From positions 82,936-146,935 of the forward strand of contig JAIXZY010000079.1 in the NCBI GenBank assembly GCA_027489355.1: a stretch of 64,000 nucleotides of DNA, read 5' to 3'. Below the pieces are notes generated by a model. That model had not been told where the DNA came from, searched no databases, and saw nothing but the letters and a program-made list of their open reading frames with translations. Each line of letters opens with the position of its first letter. Positions within the stretch are counted from its first letter, which is position 1. The DNA is from Paracoccaceae bacterium. GTDB taxonomy: Bacteria > Pseudomonadota > Alphaproteobacteria > Rhodobacterales > Rhodobacteraceae. Below, piece after piece: positions 1-10,031 of this stretch. The translations under genes were made by a program, and so were the position numbers.

Positions 1-271
1 CGAGCTTGATCAGCACCTCCTTCCGTTCCTTCGGATGCAGGCGCGACCAGCGGCCGTCCTCGAAGGCGTCGCGGGCTTTCTGCACGGCGAGGTCCACATC
101 CTCGGGTCCGCAGGCGGCGACCTTGGCCAGCACGTCCCCGGTGGCGGGGTTCACAGTGTCGAAGGTCTTGCCGCTGATCGCGGGGCGGAAATGGCCGTCG
201 ATGAAGGCGGTCGTGGGGAAGGACAGACCTGCGGCGATGGCCTTGTATTCTTCGGTGGTCAGGAGGCTCAT
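1..271 (-). CDS. Aldehyde dehydrogenase family protein, N-terminal part (truncated by window edge)
   Basis: Minus-strand translation MSLLTTEEYKAIAAGLSFPTTAFIDGHFRPAISGKTFDTVNPATGDVLAKVAACGPEDVDLAVQKARDAF is a typical ALDH N-terminus. Same strand as the next two genes. Confidence 0.85.
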   Translation of the reverse strand, partial: MSLLTTEEYKAIAAGLSFPTTAFIDGHFRPAISGKTFDTVNPATGDVLAKVAACGPEDVDLAVQKARDAFEDGRWSRLHPKERKEVLIKL

Positions 272-275
272 CGGT

Positions 276-1178
276 TCACTCCGCAACGATCTGGGCGATG
301 GTGGTTTTCAACACGCGCACAGTCTGTTCCAGCTGGCGCTTGTCGTCCTTGTTCAGGGGCTTCAAGGGCGGGCGCGGGGGACCGGCGTATTGGCCCATCA
401 TCTCGCAGCCGTGCTTGATGCACTGGATGAACTTGCCGCCCTGTTCGAGGACGCGCATCAAGGGCATCAGCGCCGACATGATCCGGCGGCCCTTGTCGAA
501 GTTGCCCTCGACGGCGCAGGCCTTGTAGAGGGCGATATGCTCGCCCGGCAGGAAGTTCGACCCGCCGCAGACCCAGCTGCGCGCGCCCCAGGCGAAGAAC
601 TCAAGCGCCTGGTCGTCCATGCCGCAGGACATCTGGATATGCGGGTAGTCGCGGGCCAGAAGGTGCACGCGGTTGATGTCGCCCGAGCTTTCCTTGATGG
701 CGCAGAAGTTGCGGCTGCGGCCCACGCGGTCCAGGAACTCCTCGCCCATGTTGATGCCCATCCGGCCGGGGTAGTTGTAGAGCATGATCGGCAGGTCGGC
801 GGCGCGGTCGATGGCCAGCGCGTTCAGCGCGTTCTCGCGTTCGGTGGGGACCGAATAGGGCGGCGAGCCGACGAGGATCGAATCCGCCCCGATCTTTGCG
901 GCGTGTTCGGCCATCGACTGGCTGTCCTCCAGCCGGATCGCAACGGTGCCGACCATCAGATGCGTGCGGCCCTTGGTGACCTCGCGCGCGAGCGTTGCCA
1001 TCTCGCGGCGTTCGTCCATCGACTGCGCATAGTATTCGCCGGTGGACCCGCCGTTGATGATCCCGTGGACCCCGGCGGCCATGAGGCTTTCCAGATGCGC
1101 GACAAAGGCGTCGCGGTCGATCGACCCGTCCTCACGGTGCGGGGTGATGGCGGGCGTGTAGATGCCTTCGAATCTCAT
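276..1178 (-). CDS. Dihydrodipicolinate synthase (DapA) family protein
   Basis: MRFEGIYTPAITPHREDGSIDRDAF...GGSTGEYYAQS...YNYPGRMGI...AIKESSGD motifs. Start chosen inside the longer ORF 276..1280. Confidence 0.88.
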   Translation of the reverse strand: MRFEGIYTPAITPHREDGSIDRDAFVAHLESLMAAGVHGIINGGSTGEYYAQSMDERREMATLAREVTKGRTHLMVGTVAIRLEDSQSMAEHAAKIGADSILVGSPPYSVPTERENALNALAIDRAADLPIMLYNYPGRMGINMGEEFLDRVGRSRNFCAIKESSGDINRVHLLARDYPHIQMSCGMDDQALEFFAWGARSWVCGGSNFLPGEHIALYKACAVEGNFDKGRRIMSALMPLMRVLEQGGKFIQCIKHGCEMMGQYAGPPRPPLKPLNKDDKRQLEQTVRVLKTTIAQIVAE

Positions 1179-1897
1179 GAGGCTCCTCGTGTCTCGGCAA
1201 CCCCGGGCGCGCGGCCAAGGGGGATGGTGATGCTTTCGGGGGTGACGAAGCTTTCGATCTGGGCGCGGCTGAGTTCCCAATGCGCGACGGCCAGGTCGGC
1301 GGCGGCGTCGGCGTCGCCGGCTTCGATCAGGGCGATGAACTGGTCATGCTGGTCCGCGGCCAGCTCGCGCTGGGGTGCAAGGTGCAACTTGCGCGGGTTG
1401 TAGAAGGTCATCCCGATCCGGGTATGGTCGATCAGCAACCGGCGCAGCGAGGGCGTCAGGTATTCGTTGTCGGCCATCTCGCCGATGATCGAATGGAAGC
1501 GCTCGTTGCCCAGAGCGCGTTCCGCCGCGTCGCCGTTCTTGATGGCTTGCCGGAAGGCCCACTGCGATTCCTTCAGCTTCGCGATCTGGGCCGGGGTGGC
1601 ATTTTCCGCCGCCAGCCGCGTGGTCGCGGCATAGATCATCGGGGCCGCCACGAAGAAATTCCGCATCGTCTTGTGCGTCATCGGCGCGACCTGCGCGCCG
1701 CGGTTTTCGTGCAGGACCAGATAGCCCTCGCCCGCAAGCTGGCGCAGCACCTCGCGCAGCGGGGGGCGGGAAATGCCGTAGATTTCAGCAAGTTCCGTCT
1801 CGTCCAAATAGACGCCCGGCTCCAATGCCTCGGTCAGGACCTTGCGGCGCAAGTCCTCGATGCACTGGGTCTTCCTGCTGCGGGAATCGGTGTCCAC
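1175..1897 (-). CDS. GntR family transcriptional regulator (FCD-type)
   Basis: N-terminal wHTH (YGISRPPLREVLRQLAGEGYLVLHENRGAQV) and FCD-like C-terminus. Overlaps the next gene by 4 nt. Confidence 0.88.
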   Translation of the reverse strand: MDTDSRSRKTQCIEDLRRKVLTEALEPGVYLDETELAEIYGISRPPLREVLRQLAGEGYLVLHENRGAQVAPMTHKTMRNFFVAAPMIYAATTRLAAENATPAQIAKLKESQWAFRQAIKNGDAAERALGNERFHSIIGEMADNEYLTPSLRRLLIDHTRIGMTFYNPRKLHLAPQRELAADQHDQFIALIEAGDADAAADLAVAHWELSRAQIESFVTPESITIPLGRAPGVAETRGAS

Positions 1898-2153
1898 GGA
1901 ATGTCTCCTGCCTGACTGGGTGGGATGAATCAGGGGGTTCGATCAGTTGTAGCCTTTAAGAATACAATTTGTCTACAGATAACTTTGATGGTGCTGCCAG
2001 ACCCGGCGCAACAGATCGCGTCGGGCGATGGAGGCGGTGCGGCTTCGTCCGACGACCACGCGGCTGTCGAACGGTTGCCGCGACCATTTTACAGATCGCA
2101 GGGGTAAAAGTCCGGGGCGAGCGGCCTTCCGGCTGCTTCGGCCTGACGTCGCG

Positions 2154-3353
2154 CTAGGCCGACGTCTTCGGCAGGAACCAGGTGACCAGTCCGACGACCG
2201 GCAGGAAGGAACACAGGACGTACACCTCGTGAAGTCCGATCCGGTCGGCCAGCGCGCCCAGAAGGGCGGCGGCCAGCCCCCCGAGAGCGAAGTTCAGCCC
2301 GTAGAAAACCCCGCCGATCAGCCCGATACGGCCTGGCATCAACTCCATCGCGTAGAGCATGATCGATGCGAAGGCACTTGCCATGATCAGGTTGATGGCC
2401 ACGGTCAATGCAACGGTTCCGCCCAGTCCGACATGCGGAAGGGCCAGCGTCAGCGGCAGGGGGCCGAGAATCGAGATCCAGATGATGCGGTGCCGCCCGA
2501 TCCGGTCTCCTACCATCCCGCCCAGCAGCACACCGATCGCCGACGAGATGAAGGTCACGAAGAGCAGGACCTGGGATTGCGGAATCGAGACGCCAAAGGT
2601 CTCGATCACGTAGAAGGTGTAGAAGGACCGGAAGCTTTCCTGGTAGGCCAGCTTCGAGGTCATCAACACGACCAGGATCGCCAGGCCCAACCTGACTTGT
2701 CCCGGCGTCAGGGATATGGAGGCGCGCGACCGTGCGGCCTTGGCCGCGGTGTGGAAGGCGTCGCGCAGGCGGTCGTGCTGGGCCGCGATGCGGGCGAGAA
2801 GCAGCATTGCGACGATCGGGGCGATGGCAAATCCGGCAAGGCTTGTCTGCCCCAGGGGGACGATGATCAGAGCCGCCGCAAGCGGGGCCACTGCGCCCCC
2901 GACCTGGCCGCCGACCTGGAAGATCCCTTGCGCCAGACCGGCACGGCCATGAGCGGCATAGCGCGCCATCCGCGTCGCCTCGGGGTGGAAGATCGAGGAT
3001 CCGATGCCGATGCAGGCCACCGAGGCCAGAATCATCCCGTAGCTGGGCGCGAAGGCCAGGGACGTGATGCCGGCCAGTGTGAAACCCATTCCGACCGCCG
3101 AGGAATAGGGCAGCGGGTGCTTGTCGGTGTATAGCCCGACGATGGGCTGAAACAGCGATCCGGCGATCTGGAAGGTGAGGGTGATCATCCCGATCTGCAC
3201 CAGGTCCAGCGCAAACTCGGCCCGCAGGATCGGGTAGATCGCCGGGATCAGAGCCTGGATGAGGTCGTTCAGAAGATGCGAAAGCCCGAGGATCACCAGA
3301 AGCGTCAGGAATGTCGTGCCTTGCGGACGGTCGGTCATCGTGGTCATCGGCAT
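2154..3353 (-). CDS. MFS transporter, fosmidomycin-resistance (Fsr)-like
   Basis: Multi-TM protein with LSHLLNDLIQALIPAIYPILRAEFALDLVQIGMITLTFQIAGSLFQPIVGLYTDK and IGIGSSIFHPEATRMAR. Start set at the MPMTTMTD methionine. Confidence 0.8.
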   Translation of the reverse strand: MPMTTMTDRPQGTTFLTLLVILGLSHLLNDLIQALIPAIYPILRAEFALDLVQIGMITLTFQIAGSLFQPIVGLYTDKHPLPYSSAVGMGFTLAGITSLAFAPSYGMILASVACIGIGSSIFHPEATRMARYAAHGRAGLAQGIFQVGGQVGGAVAPLAAALIIVPLGQTSLAGFAIAPIVAMLLLARIAAQHDRLRDAFHTAAKAARSRASISLTPGQVRLGLAILVVLMTSKLAYQESFRSFYTFYVIETFGVSIPQSQVLLFVTFISSAIGVLLGGMVGDRIGRHRIIWISILGPLPLTLALPHVGLGGTVALTVAINLIMASAFASIMLYAMELMPGRIGLIGGVFYGLNFALGGLAAALLGALADRIGLHEVYVLCSFLPVVGLVTWFLPKTSA

Positions 3354-3707
3354 GTCTCCCTGCTTCCGGGCGGCGTCGGTGGACCCCGGGTCGGATGCCG
3401 CAATGTGACGGGACACCCGGGCGTTTGGAAGGGCCGATGTGGACATGCTGGAAGATCCGCCGCGTCCGATGTGGCCTGAGGCGGTCGCAGGGCGACCGTC
3501 TGCTGCACTGGCGCACGGCATCATCGGGAAGAAGCCCCGGGACCTCAGCATGGCGATCAGCCACGCCTGCCCGACCGGTGAGGATCGGCGCAATGCGCCG
3601 TGTCCAGGCGATCCCGCGTTGCGAAGAGTGCGTACTGCATTGATGCACATCATGACGGCGCCGGACCCGATGCAGTATCCAGGTTGGATGAGGAGTATCC
3701 TGCCATC

Positions 3708-5450
3708 ATGGTTTCATCACTTCTGCAAAAGCCCACGCGCTTTCTGTTCTTCACCGGCAAGGGCGGGGTGGGAAAGACCTCGCTCAGTTGCGCCTATGCC
3801 CTGAGCCTTTCCGATCAGGGAAAGAAGGTGCTGCTTGTCAGCACCGACCCCGCCTCCAACCTGGACGAAATGCTGGGCGCGCCTCTGTCGGATCACCCCG
3901 TCGCCATCCCGGGTACCAAGACGCTCTTTGCGATGAACATCGATCCCGAACTGGCGGCCGAGGAGTATCGCAACCGAGTGCTGGACCAGCTTGGTCCCGG
4001 GGCAGGAGAGGCCGAACGAGCCACGGTGCGCGAACAGCTTTCAGGTGCCTGCACCACCGAGATTGCCGCCTTCGACGAGTTCGTTGGGCTTCTGGCCGGA
4101 GATGCCGCCGGGTATGACCACGTCATCTTCGATACCGCTCCGACCGGTCATACCCTGCGCCTCCTCAACCTGCCACGGGCGTGGACGGGCTTTCTGCAGG
4201 GCAACGACCGCGGCGCGTCCTGCCTTGGCCCGCATTCGGGTCTGAAGATGCAGGAGAAGCGGTTTCGCTCTGCCCTGGAGACACTGGGCGATCCGGCAAG
4301 GACCTGCATTGTCCTGGTCACACGTGCAGACCGCGGTGCCGTGCGCGAAGCGGCCCGGACTTCGGACGAGTTGCGGCTTCTGGGGCTTGGCAACCAGCAA
4401 CTTGTCGTAAATGGCGTGTTCCGGGCCTTCTCGCCGGGCGATGCCGTGGCAGATGCGCTGGCGCGGGACCATGCGGCGGTGATCGCCGCCCTGCCGGAAG
4501 ACCTTGCCGCACTGCCCAGAACCGATGTGCCTCTGCGGTCCTTCGACATGGTCGGGCTGTCGGCATTGCGGGCGCTTCTGGAGGGCGGAGAACCCCGGGG
4601 CGAGCCGATGCCGACCGCTGTCGACCTGGATGCACCCGGACTTTCGGCGATGGTGGATGACCTGGCCCGCGCCGGGCGCGGGTTGATCATGGTGATGGGC
4701 AAGGGCGGCGTCGGCAAGACCACCGTAGCGGCAGCGATTGCCGTGGGTCTGGTGAAACGCGGACATTCCGTGCATCTGACCACGACGGACCCGGCCGCAC
4801 ATGTGTCGCTGGTGGTCGATGGCACGCTCGACGGGCTGGTCATCGACCGGATCGACCCTGTGATCGAGACCGCGCGTTATGTGGAAAAGGTGATGGCCAC
4901 GAAGGGCCGCGATCTCGACGAGGCAGATCGCGCCCTGATGCGCGAAGACCTCGCCTCGCCCTGCACCGAGGAGGTGGCGGTGTTCCACGCCTTCTCGCGC
5001 ACAGTGGCCGAAGCACGGGGGGCGTTCGTGGTCATGGATACCGCGCCGACCGGGCACACACTGCTGTTGCTGGACGCGACGGGGGCTTACCATCGTCAGA
5101 TGACCAGGGACATGGGGCCGGTCCAGGGCAGGATCGTCACCCCGCTGATGCGGCTGCAGGATCCTGACTACACCAGGGTCGTCCTTGTGACCTTGCCGGA
5201 GACGACACCGGTGTCCGAGGCGGCGAGCCTGCAGAACGACCTGCGCCGGGCGCAGATCGAGCCTTGGGCCTGGGTCGTGAACCGGTCGCTTGCCCGAACG
5301 GGCACGCATGATCCGTTGTTGCAGAAGCGTATCCGGGGCGAGGCCGCGCAGATTGCGCGCATCCGAAGCGGATTGGCCGAGCGGCTGTACCTGCTGCCCT
5401 ACCTGAAGGAGCCGCCGGTGGGGGTTCCCAGATTGCTTGCTCTGACCTGA
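3708..5450 (+). CDS. arsA: Arsenical pump-driving ATPase ArsA (two-domain)
   Basis: Two P-loops (GKGGVGKTSLS, GKGGVGKTTVA) and two DTAPTGHT signatures. Cysteines at SGACTTE, GASCLG and SPCTEE correspond to the As(III)-binding cysteines described for E. coli ArsA. Confidence 0.93.
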   Translation: MVSSLLQKPTRFLFFTGKGGVGKTSLSCAYALSLSDQGKKVLLVSTDPASNLDEMLGAPLSDHPVAIPGTKTLFAMNIDPELAAEEYRNRVLDQLGPGAGEAERATVREQLSGACTTEIAAFDEFVGLLAGDAAGYDHVIFDTAPTGHTLRLLNLPRAWTGFLQGNDRGASCLGPHSGLKMQEKRFRSALETLGDPARTCIVLVTRADRGAVREAARTSDELRLLGLGNQQLVVNGVFRAFSPGDAVADALARDHAAVIAALPEDLAALPRTDVPLRSFDMVGLSALRALLEGGEPRGEPMPTAVDLDAPGLSAMVDDLARAGRGLIMVMGKGGVGKTTVAAAIAVGLVKRGHSVHLTTTDPAAHVSLVVDGTLDGLVIDRIDPVIETARYVEKVMATKGRDLDEADRALMREDLASPCTEEVAVFHAFSRTVAEARGAFVVMDTAPTGHTLLLLDATGAYHRQMTRDMGPVQGRIVTPLMRLQDPDYTRVVLVTLPETTPVSEAASLQNDLRRAQIEPWAWVVNRSLARTGTHDPLLQKRIRGEAAQIARIRSGLAERLYLLPYLKEPPVGVPRLLALT

Positions 5451-5603
5451 TCGATCCGGACGGCAGTCAGACGGGCGGACACCTGTCTGCGACTTGCACT
5501 GGCCGCGCCGGTACATCCTCTTTTGCACAGCTGGAAGACAGGCGCCGGGGCGCGCCTGACCTTGTCGTGCCTGCACTGTTACATAACCTTCACTGGACAG
5601 CCT

Positions 5604-5631
5604 CCATATTTCCTATATTCGGGAAATATGG
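5604..5631. promoter_or_regulatory. Perfect inverted repeat CCATATTTCC-N8-GGAAATATGG, candidate ArsR operator
   Basis: 10-bp arms at 5604-5613 and 5622-5631; the arsR-arsC start codon (5628-5630) lies in the right arm. Confidence 0.75.
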
Positions 5632-6476
5632 AACAAAGCCGCGCCATCCACGCATTCGCGACGCTGGGTCATCCCGATCGACTGGCCGTCTTTCGCCTGC
5701 TCATGCGCTTTGCCCCGCAAGGGGTCCGACCGACCGAGATCGCCGAGGCGCTGGGTCTGAAGCAGAACACGCTGTCACACCATCTGGCCGATCTGGCGGC
5801 TTCGGGGCTGGTCATGGTCCGGCGCGAGGGACGTTCGCTTTTCTATTCCGTCGATCTCTGCGTCACCGAAGGACTGATCGGCTACCTCGTTCTTGACGTG
5901 GGTCGCGCGCGACCGGATCTCCTCGCTCCCTTGCTCTCTGCCCGGAAGGACAAGTCCATGCCCGACGCCGATTTCGACGTGCTTTTCATCTGCTCGGGCA
6001 ACTCTGCCCGCTCGATCTTTGCCGAGGCCCTGCTGCGCGACCTTGGCAAGGGCCGGTTCCGGGCGCATTCGGCCGGTTTCCGTCCTGACACCGGTTTGAA
6101 TCCCTTCGCGCTGGAAGTGCTGGAGCGGAACGGACACGACACATCGGACCTGCGGTCGAAGCACATCTCGGAATTCCAGCAGCCCGGCTCTCCTGTAATG
6201 GATTTCGTCTTCACCGTCTGCGACACCTCGGCTGCCGAGGAATGCCCGCCTTGGCCGGGTCAACCGATCACGGGGCACTGGGGTCTGCCGGACCCTGTGA
6301 GGGCTATCGGCACGGATGCCGAGAAGGCGCTGGTCTTTGCCCAGACCTACGCCGCGTTGCGCCGCCGGATCGCCGCCTTCGTGGAGCTGCCTTTCGACAA
6401 ACTCAGCCGGATGTCTCTGCAATCCCGTGTCGACGCGATCGGCAGCGCGTCCGAAGCAAAGGGGTCACCGACATGA
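5628..6476 (+). CDS. ArsR-type wHTH repressor fused to a low-MW phosphatase-type arsenate reductase (ArsC)
   Basis: N-terminus [63 protein letters not shown]-terminus has the CX5R loop [19 protein letters not shown]. Confidence 0.92.
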   Translation: MEQSRAIHAFATLGHPDRLAVFRLLMRFAPQGVRPTEIAEALGLKQNTLSHHLADLAASGLVMVRREGRSLFYSVDLCVTEGLIGYLVLDVGRARPDLLAPLLSARKDKSMPDADFDVLFICSGNSARSIFAEALLRDLGKGRFRAHSAGFRPDTGLNPFALEVLERNGHDTSDLRSKHISEFQQPGSPVMDFVFTVCDTSAAEECPPWPGQPITGHWGLPDPVRAIGTDAEKALVFAQTYAALRRRIAAFVELPFDKLSRMSLQSRVDAIGSASEAKGSPT

Positions 6477-7480
6477 CCCGCATCGCACTCAACGGCCTCG
6501 GCCGCATCGGCAAGCTCGTCCTGCGCGACCTGATCGACACGGGGGCAGGGGGCGAGATCGTGCTGGTCAACGACCCCGTGGGCGATGCCGAACAGCATGC
6601 GCTGCTGATGGAGTTCGACAGCGTTCATGGCCGCTGGGCCACGCCTGTCGGTCATGGCGACGGGATCCTGATCCTGAACAACCAGCCGATCCGCCTGACG
6701 CATGAGAAGACCATCGACTCCCTGCCGCTGGCTGCGCTGGGGGTGGACGTGGTCATCGACTGCACCGGAGTCTTCAAGACCGCCGCGAAGGTGGCGCCCT
6801 ATTTTGCGGCCGGGGTGACAAAGGTAGTGGTGTCGGCTCCCGTCAAGGATGGCGGGGCGCTGAACCTGGTCTACGGCGTGAACCATCACCTTTACGATGG
6901 GTCGCAGGCACTGGTGACAGCGGCTTCGTGCACGACGAACTGCCTAGCCCCGGTGGTGAAGGTGATCCACGAAAGCCTGGGCATCCGGCACGGCTCGATC
7001 ACCACGATCCATGACGTGACGAACACCCAGACCATCGTCGATCGCCCGGCCAAGGACATGCGCCGCGCGCGGTCGGCGCTGATGAACCTGATACCCACGA
7101 CGACCGGCAGTGCCACGGCGATCACGCTGATCTATCCCGAGCTGAAGGGCCGGCTGAACGGCCACGCGGTCCGGGTGCCGCTTTTGAACGCCTCGCTCAC
7201 CGACTGCGTGTTCGAAGTCGAGCGGCCGACCACCGTCGAGGAGGTGAACGCGCTGTTCCAAGCCGCCGCCGAGGGTGCACTGAAGGGAATCCTCGGCCAT
7301 GAGACGCGCGCGCTGGTGTCGTCGGACTTCACCAACGACCGGCGGTCCGCGATCACCGACGCGCAGTCGACGATGGTGGTGAATGGGACCCAGGTGAAGA
7401 TCTTCTCCTGGTATGACAACGAATGGGGCTATGCCTGCCGCCTGGCGGACATCGTTCGGATGGTGGCGGGCCGGCTGTGA
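6473..7480 (+). CDS. ArsJ-associated glyceraldehyde-3-phosphate dehydrogenase
   Basis: [24 protein letters not shown]...[23 protein letters not shown] signature; overlaps both neighbours; directly upstream of arsJ. Confidence 0.93.
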   Translation: MTRIALNGLGRIGKLVLRDLIDTGAGGEIVLVNDPVGDAEQHALLMEFDSVHGRWATPVGHGDGILILNNQPIRLTHEKTIDSLPLAALGVDVVIDCTGVFKTAAKVAPYFAAGVTKVVVSAPVKDGGALNLVYGVNHHLYDGSQALVTAASCTTNCLAPVVKVIHESLGIRHGSITTIHDVTNTQTIVDRPAKDMRRARSALMNLIPTTTGSATAITLIYPELKGRLNGHAVRVPLLNASLTDCVFEVERPTTVEEVNALFQAAAEGALKGILGHETRALVSSDFTNDRRSAITDAQSTMVVNGTQVKIFSWYDNEWGYACRLADIVRMVAGRL

Positions 7481-8736
7481 CCGTGCCAAATCCGCTCCGC
7501 GCCTATGCCGCCGTCACGGCGGCCTACTGGGCCTTCATGCTGTCGGACGGGGCGCTGCGGATGCTGGTGCTTCTGCATTTCAACGCCCTCGGCTTCTCGC
7601 CCGTGCAGCTGGCCTGGCTGTTCCTTCTGTACGAGGTGGCGGGGATCGTCACCAACCTGGCTGCCGGCTGGCTGGCGGCACGGTTCGGCCTTGCGGCGAC
7701 ACTTTACGGGGGCCTGGCACTGCAGATTGCCGCGCTTGTTGCGCTGGCCCAGCTTGAGCCCAGTTGGAGCATTCCCGTCTCGGTCGCCTTCGTCATGGCC
7801 GTGCAAGGGCTATCGGGGATTGCCAAGGACCTGGCCAAGATGTCCTCGAAGTCTGCGGTCAAGCTTCTGGCTCCGGCCGGGCAGGGCGGCCTCTTCCGCT
7901 GGGTGGCCGTGCTGACCGGATCGAAGAACGCGGTGAAGGGCGTTGGCTTTTTCCTGGGGGCCGGGCTTCTGGCGCTGGCGGGGTTCCAGGCGGCGGTCTG
8001 GGTCATGGCAGCCGTGCTGGCGGCGATCCTTGCTGCCGTAGGGACGTTCCTGCCGGCGGGCCTGCCCGGCCGGATGAACGCCGAGGAAGCCTGGGGCGGC
8101 TGGCGTTCGCGCGATTCCCGGGTAAACCGCCTTTCGCTGGCGCGCCTGTTCCTGTTTGGCGCCCGGGATGTCTGGTTCGTGGTCGGGGTGCCCGTCTACT
8201 TCCAGGCCATTCTCTCCGATGGATCGCCCGAGGGGCGGCGCGAGGCGTTCTTCCTGATCGGGGGCTTCCTCGCCCTTTGGATCATCGCCTACGGCGTGGT
8301 GCAAGCCCTTGCCCCGCGCCTCCTCGGTGCGAAGCACCAGCCGGAGGCAGTTATGGTGCGCAAGGCGATCCGCTGGGCCGGGCTTCTGGTGCCAATTCCC
8401 TTTCTGCTTGCAGGGGCTGCCTGGCTCGCAGACGCATCGGGGCCGTGGCTGACAGGAGGGCTGATATTCGGCCTCCTTCTTTTCGGCTTTGTCTTCGCGG
8501 TCAATTCCTCGGTGCATTCCTACCTGATCCTTGCCTTCGGATCGGCCGACCGCATCACCCGCGACGTCGGCTTCTACTACATGGCCAATGCCGCCGGTCG
8601 CCTGATTGGCACCCTTTTGTCCGGCCTAAGCTATCAGATCGGCGGCCTTCCCCTTTGCCTCGCGACCGCAGGCACAATGGCACTGGCAAGCTGGCTTGCC
8701 GCGCGACGGCTAAGCGAGATGCCTTTGAAACCGTAG
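7477..8736 (+). CDS. arsJ: Organoarsenical efflux MFS transporter ArsJ
   Basis: GTG start overlapping the GAPDH stop. [51 protein letters not shown] matches ArsJ family character and context. Confidence 0.9.
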   Translation: MTVPNPLRAYAAVTAAYWAFMLSDGALRMLVLLHFNALGFSPVQLAWLFLLYEVAGIVTNLAAGWLAARFGLAATLYGGLALQIAALVALAQLEPSWSIPVSVAFVMAVQGLSGIAKDLAKMSSKSAVKLLAPAGQGGLFRWVAVLTGSKNAVKGVGFFLGAGLLALAGFQAAVWVMAAVLAAILAAVGTFLPAGLPGRMNAEEAWGGWRSRDSRVNRLSLARLFLFGARDVWFVVGVPVYFQAILSDGSPEGRREAFFLIGGFLALWIIAYGVVQALAPRLLGAKHQPEAVMVRKAIRWAGLLVPIPFLLAGAAWLADASGPWLTGGLIFGLLLFGFVFAVNSSVHSYLILAFGSADRITRDVGFYYMANAAGRLIGTLLSGLSYQIGGLPLCLATAGTMALASWLAARRLSEMPLKP

Positions 8737-8963
8737 ACGCTCTTTCCACTAACATTGAGGCAAGCAGGCCAAAAGCGGCTGGCGTGGAGCATGCAGGCGA
8801 AAACAGCGAGGCAGCCCAGAAGCGATTGTATCGACGCCCCGCGACCCGGTGGACATCCGATGCGGCGGTTGCTAACAAACCCGCACTATCCAACGATTTC
8901 ATTGATTAAGGAAAACGTGCTGACGACGTCTCTGACGCCAGCCTTGCACCCGAAAACACGACG

Positions 8964-10031
8964 ATGCCCAAATCCCGTTCTCTTGTAATTGCAGTCCTCG
9001 CCGTTGTTATCGGGGTGGTCGGGTTCCTGTTCTGGCGCGACAACGGAACGGATGCGTTGCCCGAGGGTTTTGCGCGCGGCAATGGGCGGATCGAAGCCGT
9101 TGAGATCGACGTTGCCTCGAAATATGCCGGACGTATCGATGCGGTTCTGGTGCAGGAAGGTCAATTGGTCGAAGCCGGCGAACCTTTGGTGCAACTGGAC
9201 ATTCGTCAGATCCAGGCGTCGCGCCATCAGGCAGAGGCCGAATTGCGGCGCGCCGAGATCTCAGTCGAGATCGCGCGTCTGCTGATCGAACAACGCAAGT
9301 CCGAAGTGCGCGCGGCCGAAGCGGTGGTGGCGCAAAGCCGGGCCGCCGACGTGGTGGCTCAGCGCCAGCTGGAGCGTTCCATCTCATTGGCCGAAAGCTC
9401 GGTCGCGTCGGAACGTACACTGGAAGTTGACCGCTCGAACGCACTTGGCGCGACAGCTGCGGTCGCCTCGGCCGAAGCTGCGCTGGCGGCCGCCAAGGCC
9501 GGCGTGGCCGCGGCGGAAGCGTCGGCAGTCGGTTCCGAGGCGGCTGTTGCCGCTGCGAAGGCGGCGATCGAGGCGATCGACGTGCAGATCGAGGACAGCA
9601 CCCTGAAGGCACCGCGCAAGGGCCGCGTGCAGTATATCGTGGCCCGTGAGGGCGAAGTGGTTGCCGCCGGTGGCCGGGTCGTGAACATGGTCGACCTGAA
9701 CGAGGTCTACATGACCTTCTTCCTGCAAACCGCGGACGCCGGCCGGGCCGGCCTTGGCACCGAGGTGCGATTGCTGCTGGACGCCGCGCCCGACATCGCG
9801 ATCCCGGCCGGCATATCTTTCGTCTCGGACGTGGCGCAATTCACGCCGAAGACGGTGGAAACCGAGGTGGAGCGCGAAAAGCTGATGTTCCGCGTCCGCG
9901 CCCGTATCGCGCCGGAGTTGCTGGCCAAATACCTCGACCACATCAAGACCGGCCTGCCCGGTGTCGCCTGGGTGCGGCTTGATCCGTCCGCGCCCTGGCC
10001 AGAAGCCGCCGGGGGCCGGGTGCTGGAATGA
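8964..10031 (+). CDS. HlyD family secretion / periplasmic adaptor protein
   Basis: Signal-anchor N-terminus, biotinyl-lipoyl-like region ([29 protein letters not shown]), Ala-rich coiled coil. Confidence 0.88.
   Translation: MPKSRSLVIAVLAVVIGVVGFLFWRDNGTDALPEGFARGNGRIEAVEIDVASKYAGRIDAVLVQEGQLVEAGEPLVQLDIRQIQASRHQAEAELRRAEISVEIARLLIEQRKSEVRAAEAVVAQSRAADVVAQRQLERSISLAESSVASERTLEVDRSNALGATAAVASAEAALAAAKAGVAAAEASAVGSEAAVAAAKAAIEAIDVQIEDSTLKAPRKGRVQYIVAREGEVVAAGGRVVNMVDLNEVYMTFFLQTADAGRAGLGTEVRLLLDAAPDIAIPAGISFVSDVAQFTPKTVETEVEREKLMFRVRARIAPELLAKYLDHIKTGLPGVAWVRLDPSAPWPEAAGGRVLE

Noticed and set aside
2028-3134. 368-aa plus-strand ORF
   Set aside because: Antisense to the Fsr-like MFS gene; low-complexity Gln/Asp/Arg composition.
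3636-3647. TGCAT-TG-ATGCA palindrome upstream of arsA
   Set aside because: Only 5-bp arms; too short to support as an operator.
4041-5576. 511-aa minus-strand ORF
   Set aside because: Antisense to arsA; His/Gln/Arg-rich shadow translation.
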